The position numbers were made by a program, and so were the translations under genes. A stretch of 64,000 bases of DNA from Xanthomonas indica (lineage in GTDB: Bacteria; Pseudomonadota; Gammaproteobacteria; Xanthomonadales; Xanthomonadaceae): NCBI RefSeq assembly GCF_040529045.1, contig NZ_CP131914.1, positions 976,501-1,040,500 on the forward strand, given 5' to 3'. Numbering within the stretch: the stretch's first letter is position 1; every line of letters begins with the position of its first letter. The notes under the pieces are model-generated. The model was not told the DNA's origin. It made no database searches and worked only from the letters and a program-made list of their open reading frames with translations. Shown here in pieces: positions 8,262 to 21,623 of this stretch.

Positions 8262-8941
8262 GGCTCAAATCGATAACCAGCCCCGTACACCGACCGCACC
8301 CAATCCGCGACGCCGGCGTCGGCGAGCTTGCGGCGCAGGTTCTTGACATGGCTGTCGACGGTGCGGTCGGTGACGATACGGTGGTCGACGTAGAGCCGGT
8401 CCATCAGTTGTTCGCGCGAGTACACGCGCCCCGGTGCGGCGGCGAGGGTGCGCAGCAGGCGGAACTCGACCTGGGTCAGGTCCAGGTCGCGGCCGTGCAC
8501 GCTGGCGCGGCAGGCGTCCTCGTCGATCTGCAGGCCCGGCGCCGGCGCGCCGTTAGGATCGTGGCGATGGCGGCGCAGTACCGCCTGCACCCGCGCCACC
8601 ACTTCGCGCGGACTGAACGGCTTGCAGATGTAGTCGTCGGCACCGATCTCCAGGCCGAGCAGGCGGTCGATCTCCTCCACCCGCGCGGTGACCATGATCA
8701 CCGGTACCGCGCTTTCCCTGCGCAGGTCGCGGCAGAGTTCCAGCCCATCCCGATTGGGCAGCATCAGGTCCAGCAGCACCAGGTCCGGCGTTTGCGCGCG
8801 AAACGCGCCCAGCGCCTGCGCGCCATCGGCGATCCAGTCGTGCGAATAGCCGGCCGCGTGCAGGTACTCGCCCAACACCGCGGCCAGGCGCGGTTCGTCC
8901 TCGACGATCAGCACGTGCCCGATCGGATCCAGGCCGCTCAT
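8258..8941 (-). CDS. OmpR-family response regulator (BaeR/SmeR-like)
   Basis: This 227-residue regulator has a receiver with acidic pair in VEDE, phosphoacceptor Asp58 in [11 protein letters not shown], Thr in MVTARV and Lys in ICKPF, then a winged-helix domain with [12 protein letters not shown] and a YGAGYRFEP wing. It is downstream of its kinase with an ATGA overlap at 8938-8941, so the pair is translationally coupled. The pair is divergent from an RND efflux operon, the same layout as Stenotrophomonas SmeSR with SmeABC and functionally like E. coli BaeSR, so it probably controls that operon. Confidence 0.9.
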   Translation of the reverse strand: MSGLDPIGHVLIVEDEPRLAAVLGEYLHAAGYSHDWIADGAQALGAFRAQTPDLVLLDLMLPNRDGLELCRDLRRESAVPVIMVTARVEEIDRLLGLEIGADDYICKPFSPREVVARVQAVLRRHRHDPNGAPAPGLQIDEDACRASVHGRDLDLTQVEFRLLRTLAAAPGRVYSREQLMDRLYVDHRIVTDRTVDSHVKNLRRKLADAGVADWVRSVYGAGYRFEP

Positions 8942-10317
8942 GCCACCAGCGCCGGCAAACGCACCACCACACGCAATCCACCCAGGGCCGAGGCCTCGGC
9001 GTCGATCGCACCGCCATGCGCCTCGGCGATGTTGCGGCAGATCGCCAGGCCCAGGCCGCTGCCGCCGCTGGCGCGGTTGCGCGAGGCCTCGGCGCGATAG
9101 AAGCGTTCGAACAGGCGCGCGCGTTTGTCCGCAGCCACGCCCGGCGCGCTGTCCTCGACCACCAGTTCCAGCACCGCGTCACGACGCGCGCACCGTACCT
9201 GCACTGTGCCGGCAGCGTCGGTGTAGCGCAGCGTGTTCTCCAGCAGGTTGCCGAGCAGTTGCTGCAGGCGGCGCTCGTCGCCGTCCACCGGCAGCGGGCC
9301 GGTCTGGATCTGCTCGTGCAGCCGTAGCCGCGCGGTGGCGAAGCGCGCGCGCATGCCGTCCAGCACGGTGGCCAGGATCACCCCCAGGTCGACTGGCGCG
9401 CGCCGGTAGGCGAGCGCGCCGACGTCGGTCAGCGACACGTCGTACAGATCCTCGATCAGCTTGCCGAGTTGGCCGATCTGCTGGTGCAGCGAACCCAGCG
9501 AGTCCGACGTCATCGGCCGGATGCCGTCCTGCAGCGCTTCCAGTTCGGCGCGCAGCACCGCCAGCGGCGTGCGCAGCTCGTGCGAGATGTCGGCCATGAA
9601 GTCGCGCCGCGCGCGTTCGTTGTGCTCCAGCGCCTGCGCCAGCAGGTTGAAGTCGCGTGCCAGCTGGCCGAGTTCGTCGTGCGCGCCGGCGTCGATGCGG
9701 GTGGCGTAGTCCCCGGCGGCCAGGCGGTGGGTGGCGCCGGTGAGGCCGCGCAGGCGCCGCAGCAAGGCGCGCGACAGCAGCCAGCCGAGCAGGGCGGCGA
9801 CCACCAGCGAGGCGCTGCCGATCGTCCACCATGCGCGCTGCTGGGCCGCGTAGAAACGCGCGTCCGCCGCCGCAAGCGCCTTCTGGAACGGCAGCATCGC
9901 CATCCAGCCGACGGTACGGCCACCGACCACCACCGGGCGCAGGATGTCGTCGCGCCCGACATCGGGATTGCCGATCACCGACGTGTAGTCCTGGTCGAGC
10001 AGCGCGAAGCGAAACACCGCGCCGGTCTGGTCGGAAATCGGCGGTGCCCTGCGCGGCGGGCCGGGGCCGCGCTCCGGGCGCATCAGCACGAACCAGACCT
10101 CGGGATTGTCGCGCACGAAGTCCCAGTTGCCATGCCGCGCATACTCGGCCCTGACCCGCGGCATGGCCTCCAGCATGCGTTCCACGCCCTGTTCGTTGAG
10201 GTAGTCCAGGAACTGGCGTTTGACGAAGGCCTGCACGGCCAAGCCGTTGATCAGCAGCACCGTCACGCAGGCGGCGAGGATGGCGAAGAACAGCTTGGCG
10301 GTGAGGCCCAGTTTCAT
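8938..10317 (-). CDS. sensor histidine kinase (BaeS/SmeS-like)
   Basis: The 459-residue kinase has an N-terminal membrane segment (residues ~7-28), a ~130-residue periplasmic domain rich in Pro and Arg, a second membrane segment (~165-185), a HAMP linker ending near 240, then H box [20 protein letters not shown] box [17 protein letters not shown], and an ATP lid ending in [17 protein letters not shown]. The architecture matches BaeS-type envelope-stress and drug sensors. It is first in its operon and its stop overlaps the regulator start. The 160-bp gap at 10318-10477 separates it from the divergent RND adaptor gene. Confidence 0.9.
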   Translation of the reverse strand: MKLGLTAKLFFAILAACVTVLLINGLAVQAFVKRQFLDYLNEQGVERMLEAMPRVRAEYARHGNWDFVRDNPEVWFVLMRPERGPGPPRRAPPISDQTGAVFRFALLDQDYTSVIGNPDVGRDDILRPVVVGGRTVGWMAMLPFQKALAAADARFYAAQQRAWWTIGSASLVVAALLGWLLSRALLRRLRGLTGATHRLAAGDYATRIDAGAHDELGQLARDFNLLAQALEHNERARRDFMADISHELRTPLAVLRAELEALQDGIRPMTSDSLGSLHQQIGQLGKLIEDLYDVSLTDVGALAYRRAPVDLGVILATVLDGMRARFATARLRLHEQIQTGPLPVDGDERRLQQLLGNLLENTLRYTDAAGTVQVRCARRDAVLELVVEDSAPGVAADKRARLFERFYRAEASRNRASGGSGLGLAICRNIAEAHGGAIDAEASALGGLRVVVRLPALVA

Positions 10318-10477
10318 CGGAGAGGCAATGCGCGGCGCGGGAACGGCGGATGCTGCGTATTAGCCGCGTCGCGGCAGGGGAAAGCAAGCGAATCCACGCC
10401 GTCGCCGGCAATCTCCAAATTTGCTGCACATTCGCGCCCTAGCGTGGCCACGTTCGGATCTCCCGCGAGTTCGCCGC
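10318..10477. promoter_or_regulatory. divergent promoter region between two-component system and RND efflux operon
   Basis: This 160-bp non-coding gap must carry promoters for both directions. An AT-rich stretch around 10413-10432 (CTCCAAATTTGCTGCACATT) stands out against the GC-rich surroundings. No unambiguous -10/-35 pair or direct repeat for the regulator could be picked out by eye. Confidence 0.5.
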
Positions 10478-11695
10478 ATGTCGCCCGTTGCCCGTCGTTT
10501 CCCCGTTTCGTCCTCGCGCTGGCTCCTGCTCGCCGCCACCGCCGCGGTCGTGGCCGCGTGTTCCTCCAAGTCGCCGCCGCAGATGCCGCAGACGCAGGTC
10601 GGCGTGCAGACGGTCAAGGTGCAGCGCCTGGCTTTGGACCAAACCCTCTCCGGCCGTACGGTGGCCTACATGAGCTCGGACGTGCGCCCGCAGGTCGGTG
10701 GCATCCTGCGCAAGCGGCTGTTCGCCGAAGGCCAGGACGTGCAGGCCGGGCAGGTGTTGTACGAGATCGATCCGGCCAGCTACCAGGCCGCGTACGACAC
10801 CGCCAAGGGCGACCTGGCGCAGGCCGAGGCGGCGGTGCTGTCGGCCAGACCCAAGGCGCAGCGCTACCAGACCCTGGTCGGGCTGGATGCGGTCAGCAAG
10901 CAGGATGGCGACGATGCGCTGGCCACGCTGCGCTCGAACGAGGCGGCGGTGGTCGCGGCCAAGGCCGCCTTGCAGACCGCGCGCATCAATCTCGACTACA
11001 CCCGCATCACCGCGCCGATTTCCGGCCGCATCGGCACCTCCAGCTACACGCCGGGCGCGCTGGTCAGCGCCGGCCAGAGCGAGGTGCTGGCCACCATCAA
11101 CCAGCTCGACCCGATGTACGTGGACGTGACCCAGTCCAGCGCGCAGCTGCTGCAGTTGCGCCGCCAGCTCGACGCCGGCCAGCTCAAGGCGGTGGACGGC
11201 AAGGCCGAGGTGAAGCTGCAGTTGGAGGACGGCAGCACCTACGCCCGCAGCGGCACGCTGGAGGTGGTGGACGCCGCGGTCGATACCGCCACCGGCACGG
11301 TCAAGCTGCGCGCGGTGGTGCCCAATCCCGACCATCTGCTGCTGCCCGGCATGTACGTCAAGGCGGTGCTGCCGATGGCCGTGGACGAGCAGGCCATCCT
11401 GGTGCCGCAGCAGGCGGTCAGCCGCAACAGCAAGGGCGAAGCGGTGGCGATGGTGGTCGGCAACGACCACAAGGTCGCCCAGCGCGTGCTGAGCACCGGC
11501 GATGCGATCGGCGACAAGTGGGTGGTGCGCGACGGCCTGAAGGCCGGCGACCGGGTCATCGTGCAGGGCCTGCAGAAGGTGGCGGTCGGCGCCGAGGTCA
11601 AGGCGGTGGAAGTGAGCGAGAGCATCGCGGCCGGCAAGGTCGCCGCCGCACAGGCGGCCACGCAGAGCGCGACTGCGGTGCCCAAGGCCGACTGA
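10478..11695 (+). CDS. RND efflux periplasmic adaptor (membrane fusion) lipoprotein
   Basis: The 405-residue AcrA/MexA/SmeA-type adaptor has a signal peptide ending in lipobox VVAACSS (Cys near residue 28), so it should be anchored to the inner membrane by lipid. It then shows barrel and lipoyl segments (VRPQVGGILRKRLFAEGQ, YEIDPASYQAAYD), an alpha-hairpin (~residues 100-160), a returning lipoyl half TRITAPISGRIGTSSYTPG, and a beta-barrel and membrane-proximal domain with LLPGMYVKAVLP. ATG 10478 is chosen because it is followed directly by the signal peptide. Nine bp separate it from the pump gene, so the three efflux genes form one operon. Confidence 0.93.
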   Translation: MSPVARRFPVSSSRWLLLAATAAVVAACSSKSPPQMPQTQVGVQTVKVQRLALDQTLSGRTVAYMSSDVRPQVGGILRKRLFAEGQDVQAGQVLYEIDPASYQAAYDTAKGDLAQAEAAVLSARPKAQRYQTLVGLDAVSKQDGDDALATLRSNEAAVVAAKAALQTARINLDYTRITAPISGRIGTSSYTPGALVSAGQSEVLATINQLDPMYVDVTQSSAQLLQLRRQLDAGQLKAVDGKAEVKLQLEDGSTYARSGTLEVVDAAVDTATGTVKLRAVVPNPDHLLLPGMYVKAVLPMAVDEQAILVPQQAVSRNSKGEAVAMVVGNDHKVAQRVLSTGDAIGDKWVVRDGLKAGDRVIVQGLQKVAVGAEVKAVEVSESIAAGKVAAAQAATQSATAVPKAD

Positions 11696-11704
11696 GGAAC
11701 CGCC

Positions 11705-14847
<3,143 letters not shown>

Positions 14848-14851
<4 letters not shown>

Positions 14852-16308
14852 GCCCGATGTCCCTGACCCGCTCGGCGCTGGCGCTGGCCTGCGCCGGCCT
14901 GCTCGCCGGCTGCGCCAGCCTGGCGCCAAGCTACGCGCGCCCCGACGCGCCGGTGCCGGCGACCTTCGCCAACGGCGACGGCAACAGCGGCAATGGCGAC
15001 GCCGTGGCCAATATGGCCACGCTGGACTGGCGCCAGGTGTTCCTGGACCCACGCCTGCAGCACGTGCTCGCGCAGGCGCTGGAGCACAGCCGCGACTTGC
15101 GCGTGGCCGTGCTCGACATCGACAAGGCGCGTGCGCAGTACCGCATCCAGCGCGCCGACCTGTTCCCGTCGGTGAGCGTAAGCGGCAGTCAAAGCGCCTC
15201 GCGCAGCAGCGCGTCCACCAGCGCCAGCGGGCGCGCCGAGGTGGCGCGTACCTACGCGGCCGACGTCGGCATCAGCAGTTGGGAACTGGACCTGTTCGGG
15301 CGCATTCGCAGCCTCAAGGACGAAGCCCTGGAAACCTACCTGGCGACCGCACAGACCCAGCGCAGTACGCGCCTGAGCCTGGTCGCCGAGGTCGCCGCCG
15401 ACTGGCTGGCCGTGGCCGCCGACCAGCAGCGCCTGGCGCTGGCGCAGCAGACCCTGGACAGCCAGCGGCAGACCCTGGCGCTTACCGAGGCGCGGCATCG
15501 CGAAGGCATCGCCTCCGGGCTGGACCTGGCGCAGGTGCAGACCAGCGTGGAGAGCGCGCGGGCCGACGTGGCCAGCTACACCACGCAACTGGCCACCTCG
15601 CGCAATGCCCTGGACCTGGTGGTCGGCGCTCGGGTGGCGGCCGATGCCCTGCCGCAGGCCGGTGCGCTGGAGGGCGGCGTCGCGTTGGCGCCGCTATCGG
15701 CGCCGCTGGAGTCGCGCGTACTGTTGCAGCGCCCGGACGTGTTGTATGCCGAGCACACGCTGAAATCGGCCAACGCCGACATCGGCGCGGCACGCGCGGC
15801 GTTCTTCCCGACCATCTCGCTGACCGCCTCGACCGGGCGCAGCAGCAGCGCGCTATCGAGCCTGTTCGATGCCGGCAACCGCACCTGGTCGTTCGTGCCC
15901 AGCATCAGCGTGCCGATCTTCCGCGCCGGCGCGCTCAAGGCCGAACTGGATGTGGCCCGCATCACCCGCGACGTCAACGTCGCCAACTACGAGCAGGCCA
16001 TCCAGAGCGCCTTCAGCGAGGTGGCCGATGCGCTGGCCACGCGCGCGCAGCTGGACGAGCGCATGGACGCGCAGCGCGCCCTGGTCGCGGTCACCCAGCG
16101 CAGTTACGACCTGGCGCAGGCCCGCTATCGCAATGGCGTGGACAGCTATCTGGACGCGCTGGACGCGCAGCGTTCGCTGTATTCGGCACAGCAGGACCTG
16201 ATCACGTTGCGGCTGACCGAGGCCGGCAACCGCGTCACCCTGTACAAGGTGCTCGGCGGCGGCGCCGATGCGCAGAGCGGCGAGTCTGTGGCGGATGCGG
16301 CGCGTTAG
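14848..16308 (+). CDS. RND efflux outer-membrane channel lipoprotein (OprM/NodT family)
   Basis: This 486-residue TolC-like channel starts at GTG 14848, which overlaps the pump stop codon and sits 7 nt after AGGAGG; the ATG at 14857 is too far from that site. The lipobox LLAGCAS gives a lipidated Cys. It is followed by SYARPDAPVPATF, the family's DWRQVFLDPRLQHVLAQAL, two repeats of long coiled helices, and SSWELDLFGRIRSLKDEA with its counterpart FVPSISVPIFRAGALKAEL. It completes the tripartite pump. The 3' end is followed by a GTAG hairpin and heptamer repeats. Confidence 0.93.
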
Positions 16309-16326
16309 CGTATTCCCCGCACCACC

Positions 16327-16352
16327 GTAGGAACGGCTTCAGCCGCTCCTAC
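16327..16352. repeat. single GTAG-type REP palindrome
   Basis: GTAGGAACGGCTTC..CCGCTCCTAC is a near-perfect 26-bp palindrome starting with GTAG, related to the doublets at 28731, 41227, 42851 and 51461. As a hairpin right after the efflux operon it may also act in transcript 3'-end formation. Confidence 0.75.
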
Positions 16353-16443
16353 AACAACCGCATGCCGAGCGAATTGCACCAGCCGCGGCGTCGGCACTGG
16401 GGAGAGATCGGCGCTGCACGAGGCGGACATGCCCGGGCAGCGC

Positions 16444-16478
16444 TTCCCCAATCCCCAATCCCGACTCCCCAATCCCCG
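16444..16478. repeat. CCCCAATC heptamer repeat cluster
   Basis: Four CCCCAATC/CCCGACT-type units lie directly before the 3' end of the secreted hydrolase gene. It matches one arm of the paired heptamer elements; the opposite arm is not evident here. Confidence 0.65.
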
Positions 16479-16482
16479 CCCC

Positions 16483-18483
16483 TCAGCGCGCCGCGTTGGC
16501 GTTCATCGTCGCGTTGCGGCTGGCGTCCAGGTACTGCGCCGGATCGCGCATGCCGGTGGTGTGGCACTCGCCGGTGGTGTGGCCGCGGTTGACGCCGCCG
16601 GGCAGTTGGCCGTTGACCTGCTCCACGGTGCCGTCCTCCGGGTCGCTCAGCACCAGGTCCGAGGCCGCGTTGCAGTAGTCGTTGGTGTACCAGTTGGTCT
16701 TGGCGAAGGAGGTGGTGTAGTAGTTCACCAGCGCCCGCGCCGAGTTGGGGATGCCGGCCAGCCAGGCCTTGGCGCCGTCGTAGGTGAGGTCGTTGTTGGT
16801 GCCGCAGCCCACGCCGAACCACGAGCCCACCGCGGCCAGGATGCCGGCCAGGTTGGTGCCCTGGTACGGGGTGCCCACCGACTGCATCACGCGCCCGCCG
16901 CTGGCGTTGTCCAGGCCGCTCCAGTAGTACACGTACAGATGCAGCGCGGCCATGCCGCCCTGGCTGTGCGCCACGGTGCCGAACGAGTTCCACTGGCTGC
17001 CGAACTGCGCCAGGCGCTGCGCGAACTGGTCGTTGCTGCGGTTCTGGTTGACGTCCAGGAACGCGGAGGCGTTGGTGAACTGCGCCACCGGCCACACCCC
17101 GCCCGAGCAGTAGCCGTGCACCAGCACCAGGCGCTTGCCGGTGGCCTGCGCCTGCATGTCGGTGGTGGCGGCTGCGCTCAGCTGCGCCGGGCGCTCGCCC
17201 ATGCGCATGCTCTCGTCGATCGCGCCGGTGCTGCGCGCCACGCTGCTGCGGCGCAATGCCGGCAGGGTCAGCGGCAGCGTCGCGCGCGTGGCCAGCGGCA
17301 CGAAGTTGTCCGGATCCTCCACGCGCAGATTGCGCAGGTTGAACGGCGCACGCGCGCCGGCGCGGACGATCCAGCGTTCGTCCACGCTCAGCGGCAGGCG
17401 CCCATCCTGCGGCGCAAGCATGCCGCCGAGCCAGGCCACCGGCACCGCGCTGCCGTCGCGGCCGGTGCCCCACAGTTCGCCGAGCACGCGGTAATGCGCC
17501 GGCGCCTGGCCGCCGCCGATGCGCACCGGGATCGGCAGGGTCAGGCGGGTGCCGGGCTGGGCGCTGGCGGCGACCGCATCGGCGTTGATGCGCAAGGTGG
17601 TGTCCAGCACCGGCAGCACGTGCTCGCTGGTGCGCACGAAGGCCTGGCCGCCGGCGTCGTGGCCGTGCACCACCACCTGCGCGATGTAGGTCCCGGTGGC
17701 GGTCGCCGGGAAGTCGCCGGCATACACGCCGTCGCCCGCGGCGCCGTCGCCGTGGCGGCCGTCGTCGGCCATCGGCCACTGGCGGATGGAGCCGTCCGGC
17801 GCGATCACCCGCAGCTGCGCGGTGTCGATGCGGCCGCTGCCGGCGCTGCGTGCCAGGCTCACGTTGCCCTGTGCATCGATGCCGCCGAGCATTGCGGTCA
17901 GGCCGATGCGCTGGCCGCGCTGCAGTTGCGCACGGTCGCTGGGATAGGACGCCAGTTGCGTGCGCGGATCGCCTTCCATCAGGACGTAGCCACGTTGCGG
18001 CGTGCGGCTGCCGTCTGCCTGCAGGGTCAGGGTCCAGTCGCCGTTGGCGGCGCTGTCCACGCGGTACTCGCGGGCCGGCAGTGCGGCGCCGCCGGCGCCT
18101 AACTGGGTGGCCTTGGCGCTGGGCGCGAGCATCGGCGTCGCGGCGGCGGTGCCCGCGCGTGCGCTGGCCGTGGCCGGTGCGCTCAGGCGCGGCTGCCAGT
18201 CGTGCTCACCGGACAGCACCACGAAGCGCAGCTTGCCGTTCTCCACCGGCAGCGTGGTCTGCCATTGCGCCGGGCCACCGCTGCGCGCGGCGGAGAATTC
18301 CACCGGAAGCAGCGCGCTCTTGGACAGGATCGCCGCTTCCGCCGGGGCGGGTGCGCGCATCTGCGCGAACTCCTCCGGCGGTCCGGCCAGTTGTTTGGGA
18401 ATCAGTTCGGCCGCGTGCAGCGCGGCGGCGGGGACGACGAGAGACAGGACGCAGACGGCGGACAGGTTCGACAGCTTCGGCAT
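16483..18483 (-). CDS. large secreted alpha/beta-hydrolase (conditioned-medium-factor-like)
   Basis: This 666-residue protein starts with a signal peptide (LSAVCVLSLVVPAAALHA). Residues ~30-400 form an all-beta region with Ig-like stretches, including a DDGRHGDGAAGDGVYAGD turn that looks calcium-binding. Residues ~440-660 are an alpha/beta-hydrolase: oxyanion segment LVLVHGYCSGGVWP, nucleophile elbow VAHSQGGMAALHLY (Ser in HSQGG), and a His-rich end (RGHTTGECHTTG) that could hold the catalytic His. The HGYCSGG form recalls proteins annotated as conditioned medium factor in Xanthomonas and relatives; that name is from memory. Substrate is unknown, with lipid or ester most likely. It stands alone downstream of metE on the same strand. 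Confidence 0.7.
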   Translation of the reverse strand: MPKLSNLSAVCVLSLVVPAAALHAAELIPKQLAGPPEEFAQMRAPAPAEAAILSKSALLPVEFSAARSGGPAQWQTTLPVENGKLRFVVLSGEHDWQPRLSAPATASARAGTAAATPMLAPSAKATQLGAGGAALPAREYRVDSAANGDWTLTLQADGSRTPQRGYVLMEGDPRTQLASYPSDRAQLQRGQRIGLTAMLGGIDAQGNVSLARSAGSGRIDTAQLRVIAPDGSIRQWPMADDGRHGDGAAGDGVYAGDFPATATGTYIAQVVVHGHDAGGQAFVRTSEHVLPVLDTTLRINADAVAASAQPGTRLTLPIPVRIGGGQAPAHYRVLGELWGTGRDGSAVPVAWLGGMLAPQDGRLPLSVDERWIVRAGARAPFNLRNLRVEDPDNFVPLATRATLPLTLPALRRSSVARSTGAIDESMRMGERPAQLSAAATTDMQAQATGKRLVLVHGYCSGGVWPVAQFTNASAFLDVNQNRSNDQFAQRLAQFGSQWNSFGTVAHSQGGMAALHLYVYYWSGLDNASGGRVMQSVGTPYQGTNLAGILAAVGSWFGVGCGTNNDLTYDGAKAWLAGIPNSARALVNYYTTSFAKTNWYTNDYCNAASDLVLSDPEDGTVEQVNGQLPGGVNRGHTTGECHTTGMRDPAQYLDASRNATMNANAAR

Positions 18484-18687
18484 GACGCGCTCTCCGTGGC
18501 GGTGCTGGGAAGCCCACGCGCATACCGAAGACCGCGGCGCGGTGCGCCGCCGGCAGCACGTCGGCGAGGACGCAGCGCCCCCTCGCCACGCGTTCGCCTG
18601 CGGTTATAGCCAGCGCACATTGCCGGACAAAGACGCAATGCAGCAATGCACGCCGAACTGGGATGCCGGACATGCCGGGAGTGCCGT

Positions 18688-18716
18688 GATGCCCGGCGCA
18701 CGTGGCGCCGGGCATC
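18688..18716 (-). terminator. GC-only hairpin after metE (possible terminator)
   Basis: A perfect 12-bp stem GATGCCCGGCGC / GCGCCGGGCATC with a 5-nt loop lies 7 nt beyond the metE stop. There is no T-run on either side, so it is at best an atypical terminator or an mRNA 3'-stabilising hairpin. Confidence 0.5.
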
Positions 18717-18722
18717 GCCGGG

Positions 18723-21014
18723 TCACGCCGCCTGGGCGTGCTGATTGCGCAACTGCTGCGCGGCCGCCACCATCGCCTGCAACGCATTGCGGGTTTCCGC
18801 CCAGCCGCGGGTCTTCAGCCCGCAATCCGGGTTGACCCACAGTTGCTGCGGATCCAGCACCGCACGCGCCTTCTCCAGCAACTCCACCATCTCCTGCGTG
18901 CTGGGCACGCGCGGCGAGTGGATGTCGTACACGCCTGGCCCGATCGCGTTCGGGTAGCGGAAGCGCACGAAGGCATCAAGCAGTTCCATGCGCGAGCGCG
19001 AGGTCTCGATCGAGATCACGTCCGCGTCCATCGCCGCCACCGCCTCGATGATGTCGTTGAACTCCGAGTAGCACATGTGGGTATGGATCTGCGTGGCATC
19101 GCGCACGCCGGCCGCGGCGATGCGGAAGCACTGCACCGCCCAGTCCAGATACGCCTGCCAGTCGGCGCGGCGCAGCGGCAGGCCTTCGCGGATCGCCGGC
19201 TCGTCGATCTGGATCACGCCGATGCCGGCCGCCTCCAGGTCGCGCACCTCGTCGCGCAGCGCCAGCGCGATCTGCCGGCAGGTCTGCGCGCGTTCCTGGT
19301 CGTCGCGCACGAACGACCACTGCAGCACCGTCACCGGCCCGGTCAGCATGCCCTTCATCGGCCGCTCGGTCAGCGACTGCGCGTACTGGGTCCAGCGCAG
19401 GGTCATCGGCGCCGGGCGCTGCACGTCGCCGTAGATGATCGGCGGCTTCACGCAGCGCGAGCCGTAGCTCTGCACCCAGCCGTGCCGGGTGAAGGCGAAG
19501 CCGTCGAGCTGCTCGCCGAAGTACTCGACCATGTCGTTGCGCTCGAACTCGCCGTGCACCAGCACGTCCAGCCCCAGTTGCTCCTGCGCACGCACGCAGC
19601 GTTCGGTCTCGGCGGCCAGGAACGCGTCGTAGGCGGCATCGTCGAGCTTGCCGGCCTTGTGCTGCGCGCGCGCCTGCCGCACCTGCTCGGTCTGCGGGAA
19701 CGAGCCGATGGTGGTGGTCGGATACAGCGGCAGCCGCAGCGCCGCCTGCTGTGCCTGGCGACGCTGCGCATAAGGCGACTGCCGGCGGCCGGCGTCGTCG
19801 GTCAGCGCTTCCACCCGCCGCGCCACCTCGGCGCGGTGCACGCGGGCCGAGGCGCGCCGGCTGGCCAGCGCATCGCGCGCCGCATCCAGCCCCGCCTGCG
19901 CCTGCGGCTGATCGTCCAGCGCATCGGCCAGGGTGCGTAGTTCCTGCAGCTTCTGCCTGGCGAACGCCAGCCAGCCCACCAGTTCGCGATCCAGCTTGGT
20001 CTCCTGCTGCAGATCCACCGGCACGTGCAGCAGCGAGCACGAGGGCGCCAGCCACAGCCGCTCGCGGCCGACATGGCCGGCGGCGTAGCGGGCCAGGGTC
20101 AGCGCGTTGTCCAGCGGCGTGCGCCACACGTTGCGGCCGTTGACCAGGCCCGCCGAGAGCACGCGCCCGGCCGGCAGGGCCTGCAGCACCGCGTCCAGTT
20201 GCGCCACGCCGCGCACCAGGTCCACGTGCACGCCATCCACCGGCAGCGCCATCGCCAGCTCCAGGTTGTCGCCCAACTCGCCGAAGTAGCTGGTCAGCAG
20301 CAGCTTCGGCCGCGGCGCCTGCGCCAGGACGTCATACGCGCGGCGATAGGCGGCGCGTGCGGCCTCGTCCAGGTCCAGCACCAGCGCCGGTTCGTCGAGT
20401 TGCACCCAGCCGGCGCCGGCCGCATGCAGGCGTTGCAGCAGTTCGGCGTACACCGGCAGCAGGCTGTCCAGCAGGGCCCAGCGGTCGCTGCCGTCCACGG
20501 TCTTGGACAGCGCCAGGAAGGTCACCGGCCCGATCAGCACCGGCCGGGTCTGGATGCCCTGCGCCTTGGCTTCCAGGAACTCCACCACCGGCTTGTCGCC
20601 GCGCAGGCGGAAGTGCTGGCGCCGCGCCAGCTCCGGCACCAGGTAGTGGTAGTTGGTGTCGAACCACTTGGTCATTTCCAGCGCGTGCAGGTCCAGGCCG
20701 TGTTCCTGCGTGCCGCGCGCCATCGCGAAATAGCCGGCCAGCGGATCGGCATCGGCCAGCGCGCGGTAGCGTTGCGGGATGGCATCGAACAGGAACGCGG
20801 TGTCGAGCATCGCGTCGTACAGGCTGAAGTCGTTGCTGGGCGGCACGTCCACCCCGGCCTCGCGTTGCAGCTGCCAGTGGCGCAGGCGCAGCTCGCGTGC
20901 GGTGTCCTGCAGTTGCGCGCCGTCGATGTCGCGGCGCCAGTAGCGTTCCAGCGCCTGCTTGAGCTCGCGCCGCGCACCGATGCGCGGGAAGCCCAGGTTG
21001 GTCACGATCGTCAT
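18723..21014 (-). CDS. metE: cobalamin-independent methionine synthase
   Basis: This 763-residue enzyme transfers the methyl group of 5-methyl-THF-triglutamate to homocysteine. The start [18 protein letters not shown] matches the family N-terminus, which favours ATG 21014 over upstream ATGs. The zinc ligands are all present: His and Cys in [10 protein letters not shown], Glu in VISIETSRS and Cys in [11 protein letters not shown] near the C-terminus. The N-terminal duplicated barrel and C-terminal catalytic barrel are complete. A cobalamin riboswitch lies in the leader (21243-21424), so expression should fall when B12 is available and MetH can take over. No metR gene is adjacent. Confidence 0.97.
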   Translation of the reverse strand: MTIVTNLGFPRIGARRELKQALERYWRRDIDGAQLQDTARELRLRHWQLQREAGVDVPPSNDFSLYDAMLDTAFLFDAIPQRYRALADADPLAGYFAMARGTQEHGLDLHALEMTKWFDTNYHYLVPELARRQHFRLRGDKPVVEFLEAKAQGIQTRPVLIGPVTFLALSKTVDGSDRWALLDSLLPVYAELLQRLHAAGAGWVQLDEPALVLDLDEAARAAYRRAYDVLAQAPRPKLLLTSYFGELGDNLELAMALPVDGVHVDLVRGVAQLDAVLQALPAGRVLSAGLVNGRNVWRTPLDNALTLARYAAGHVGRERLWLAPSCSLLHVPVDLQQETKLDRELVGWLAFARQKLQELRTLADALDDQPQAQAGLDAARDALASRRASARVHRAEVARRVEALTDDAGRRQSPYAQRRQAQQAALRLPLYPTTTIGSFPQTEQVRQARAQHKAGKLDDAAYDAFLAAETERCVRAQEQLGLDVLVHGEFERNDMVEYFGEQLDGFAFTRHGWVQSYGSRCVKPPIIYGDVQRPAPMTLRWTQYAQSLTERPMKGMLTGPVTVLQWSFVRDDQERAQTCRQIALALRDEVRDLEAAGIGVIQIDEPAIREGLPLRRADWQAYLDWAVQCFRIAAAGVRDATQIHTHMCYSEFNDIIEAVAAMDADVISIETSRSRMELLDAFVRFRYPNAIGPGVYDIHSPRVPSTQEMVELLEKARAVLDPQQLWVNPDCGLKTRGWAETRNALQAMVAAAQQLRNQHAQAA

Positions 21015-21242
21015 GTTGCGTTTCCTCATTGCGTTCAAGGGCATTGAGGAACGAAGGAACCGCGCGCCGCGCGTCCCGTTCGCACGGACCGCCCGCCACG
21101 CCAGCGACCTTCGCCCCCGCGGGCGAACCGGTACCGCGCGGGCAGGCGGACGGCGCGGCGCGGCGCAAGGCCGGGTCGCGGTCCGGCCGCCTCCCCGCGG
21201 AGGCGCCAGGTCGAATCGGAGGACGCACGGTCCTCCGGCCGG

Positions 21243-21424
21243 GGCCGGTATTCGGGCTGATGGACACGCGCACCGTGCCGGCTGCGCACCTACTGTCCGT
21301 CGCTTCCCAGGCCGGCATGCGCAGGCCCAGTGCCATTGACGGAGGTCGTTTCCATTCACCGCTGCGGGGCAGCTCCGGAATGGGCAGGCGCTTGTGGCGC
21401 CGGCCGTCACCGGATTCCCGTTTA
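21243..21424 (-). promoter_or_regulatory. cobalamin (AdoCbl) riboswitch in the metE leader
   Basis: Reading the minus strand, the conserved elements come in order: GGGAATCCGGTGA (plus-strand 21408-21420), CCGGAGCTGCCCCGCAGCGG (the 'GCTGCCCCCGCAACGG' core), GGCACTGGGCCTGCGCATGCC..GGGAAG, and finally the B12 box GCCCGAATACCGGCC at 21257-21243. This is the standard order for the cobalamin aptamer. Two hairpins follow before the ATG: GGAGGAC/GTCCTCC at 21220-21238 and GCCTCC/GGAGGC near 21190-21208. Neither has a T-run, so control may be on translation or Rho-dependent. It governs metE. Confidence 0.88.
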
Positions 21425-21623
21425 AATTCATCCCTTCATCCGAATGAAGCGATAAATACCTTCGGCGAGCGCACGATAGGCCGGATGGGGCGGCGGGTCA
21501 AGCGCCAGGGCGTTTTTGTCGGCAGATCCCGGCAGCGTTCATGGCGACGGTGTAAGCTATTGATCCCTAAGCCAATGACCTGGCGCTGTGGCCGACGGCC
21601 GGCGGCGCCAGCCCGCCGTGCCG

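Noticed and set aside
18688..18716. A confident intrinsic terminator for metE
   Set aside because: The stem is perfect but lacks a T-run, so it is reported only as a possible terminator.
21435..21448. MetR operator for metE (TTCATCCGAATGAA palindrome)
   Set aside because: The half-sites TTCAT/ATGAA are in the opposite order to the MetR consensus TGAA-N5-TTCA. The riboswitch explains the control adequately.
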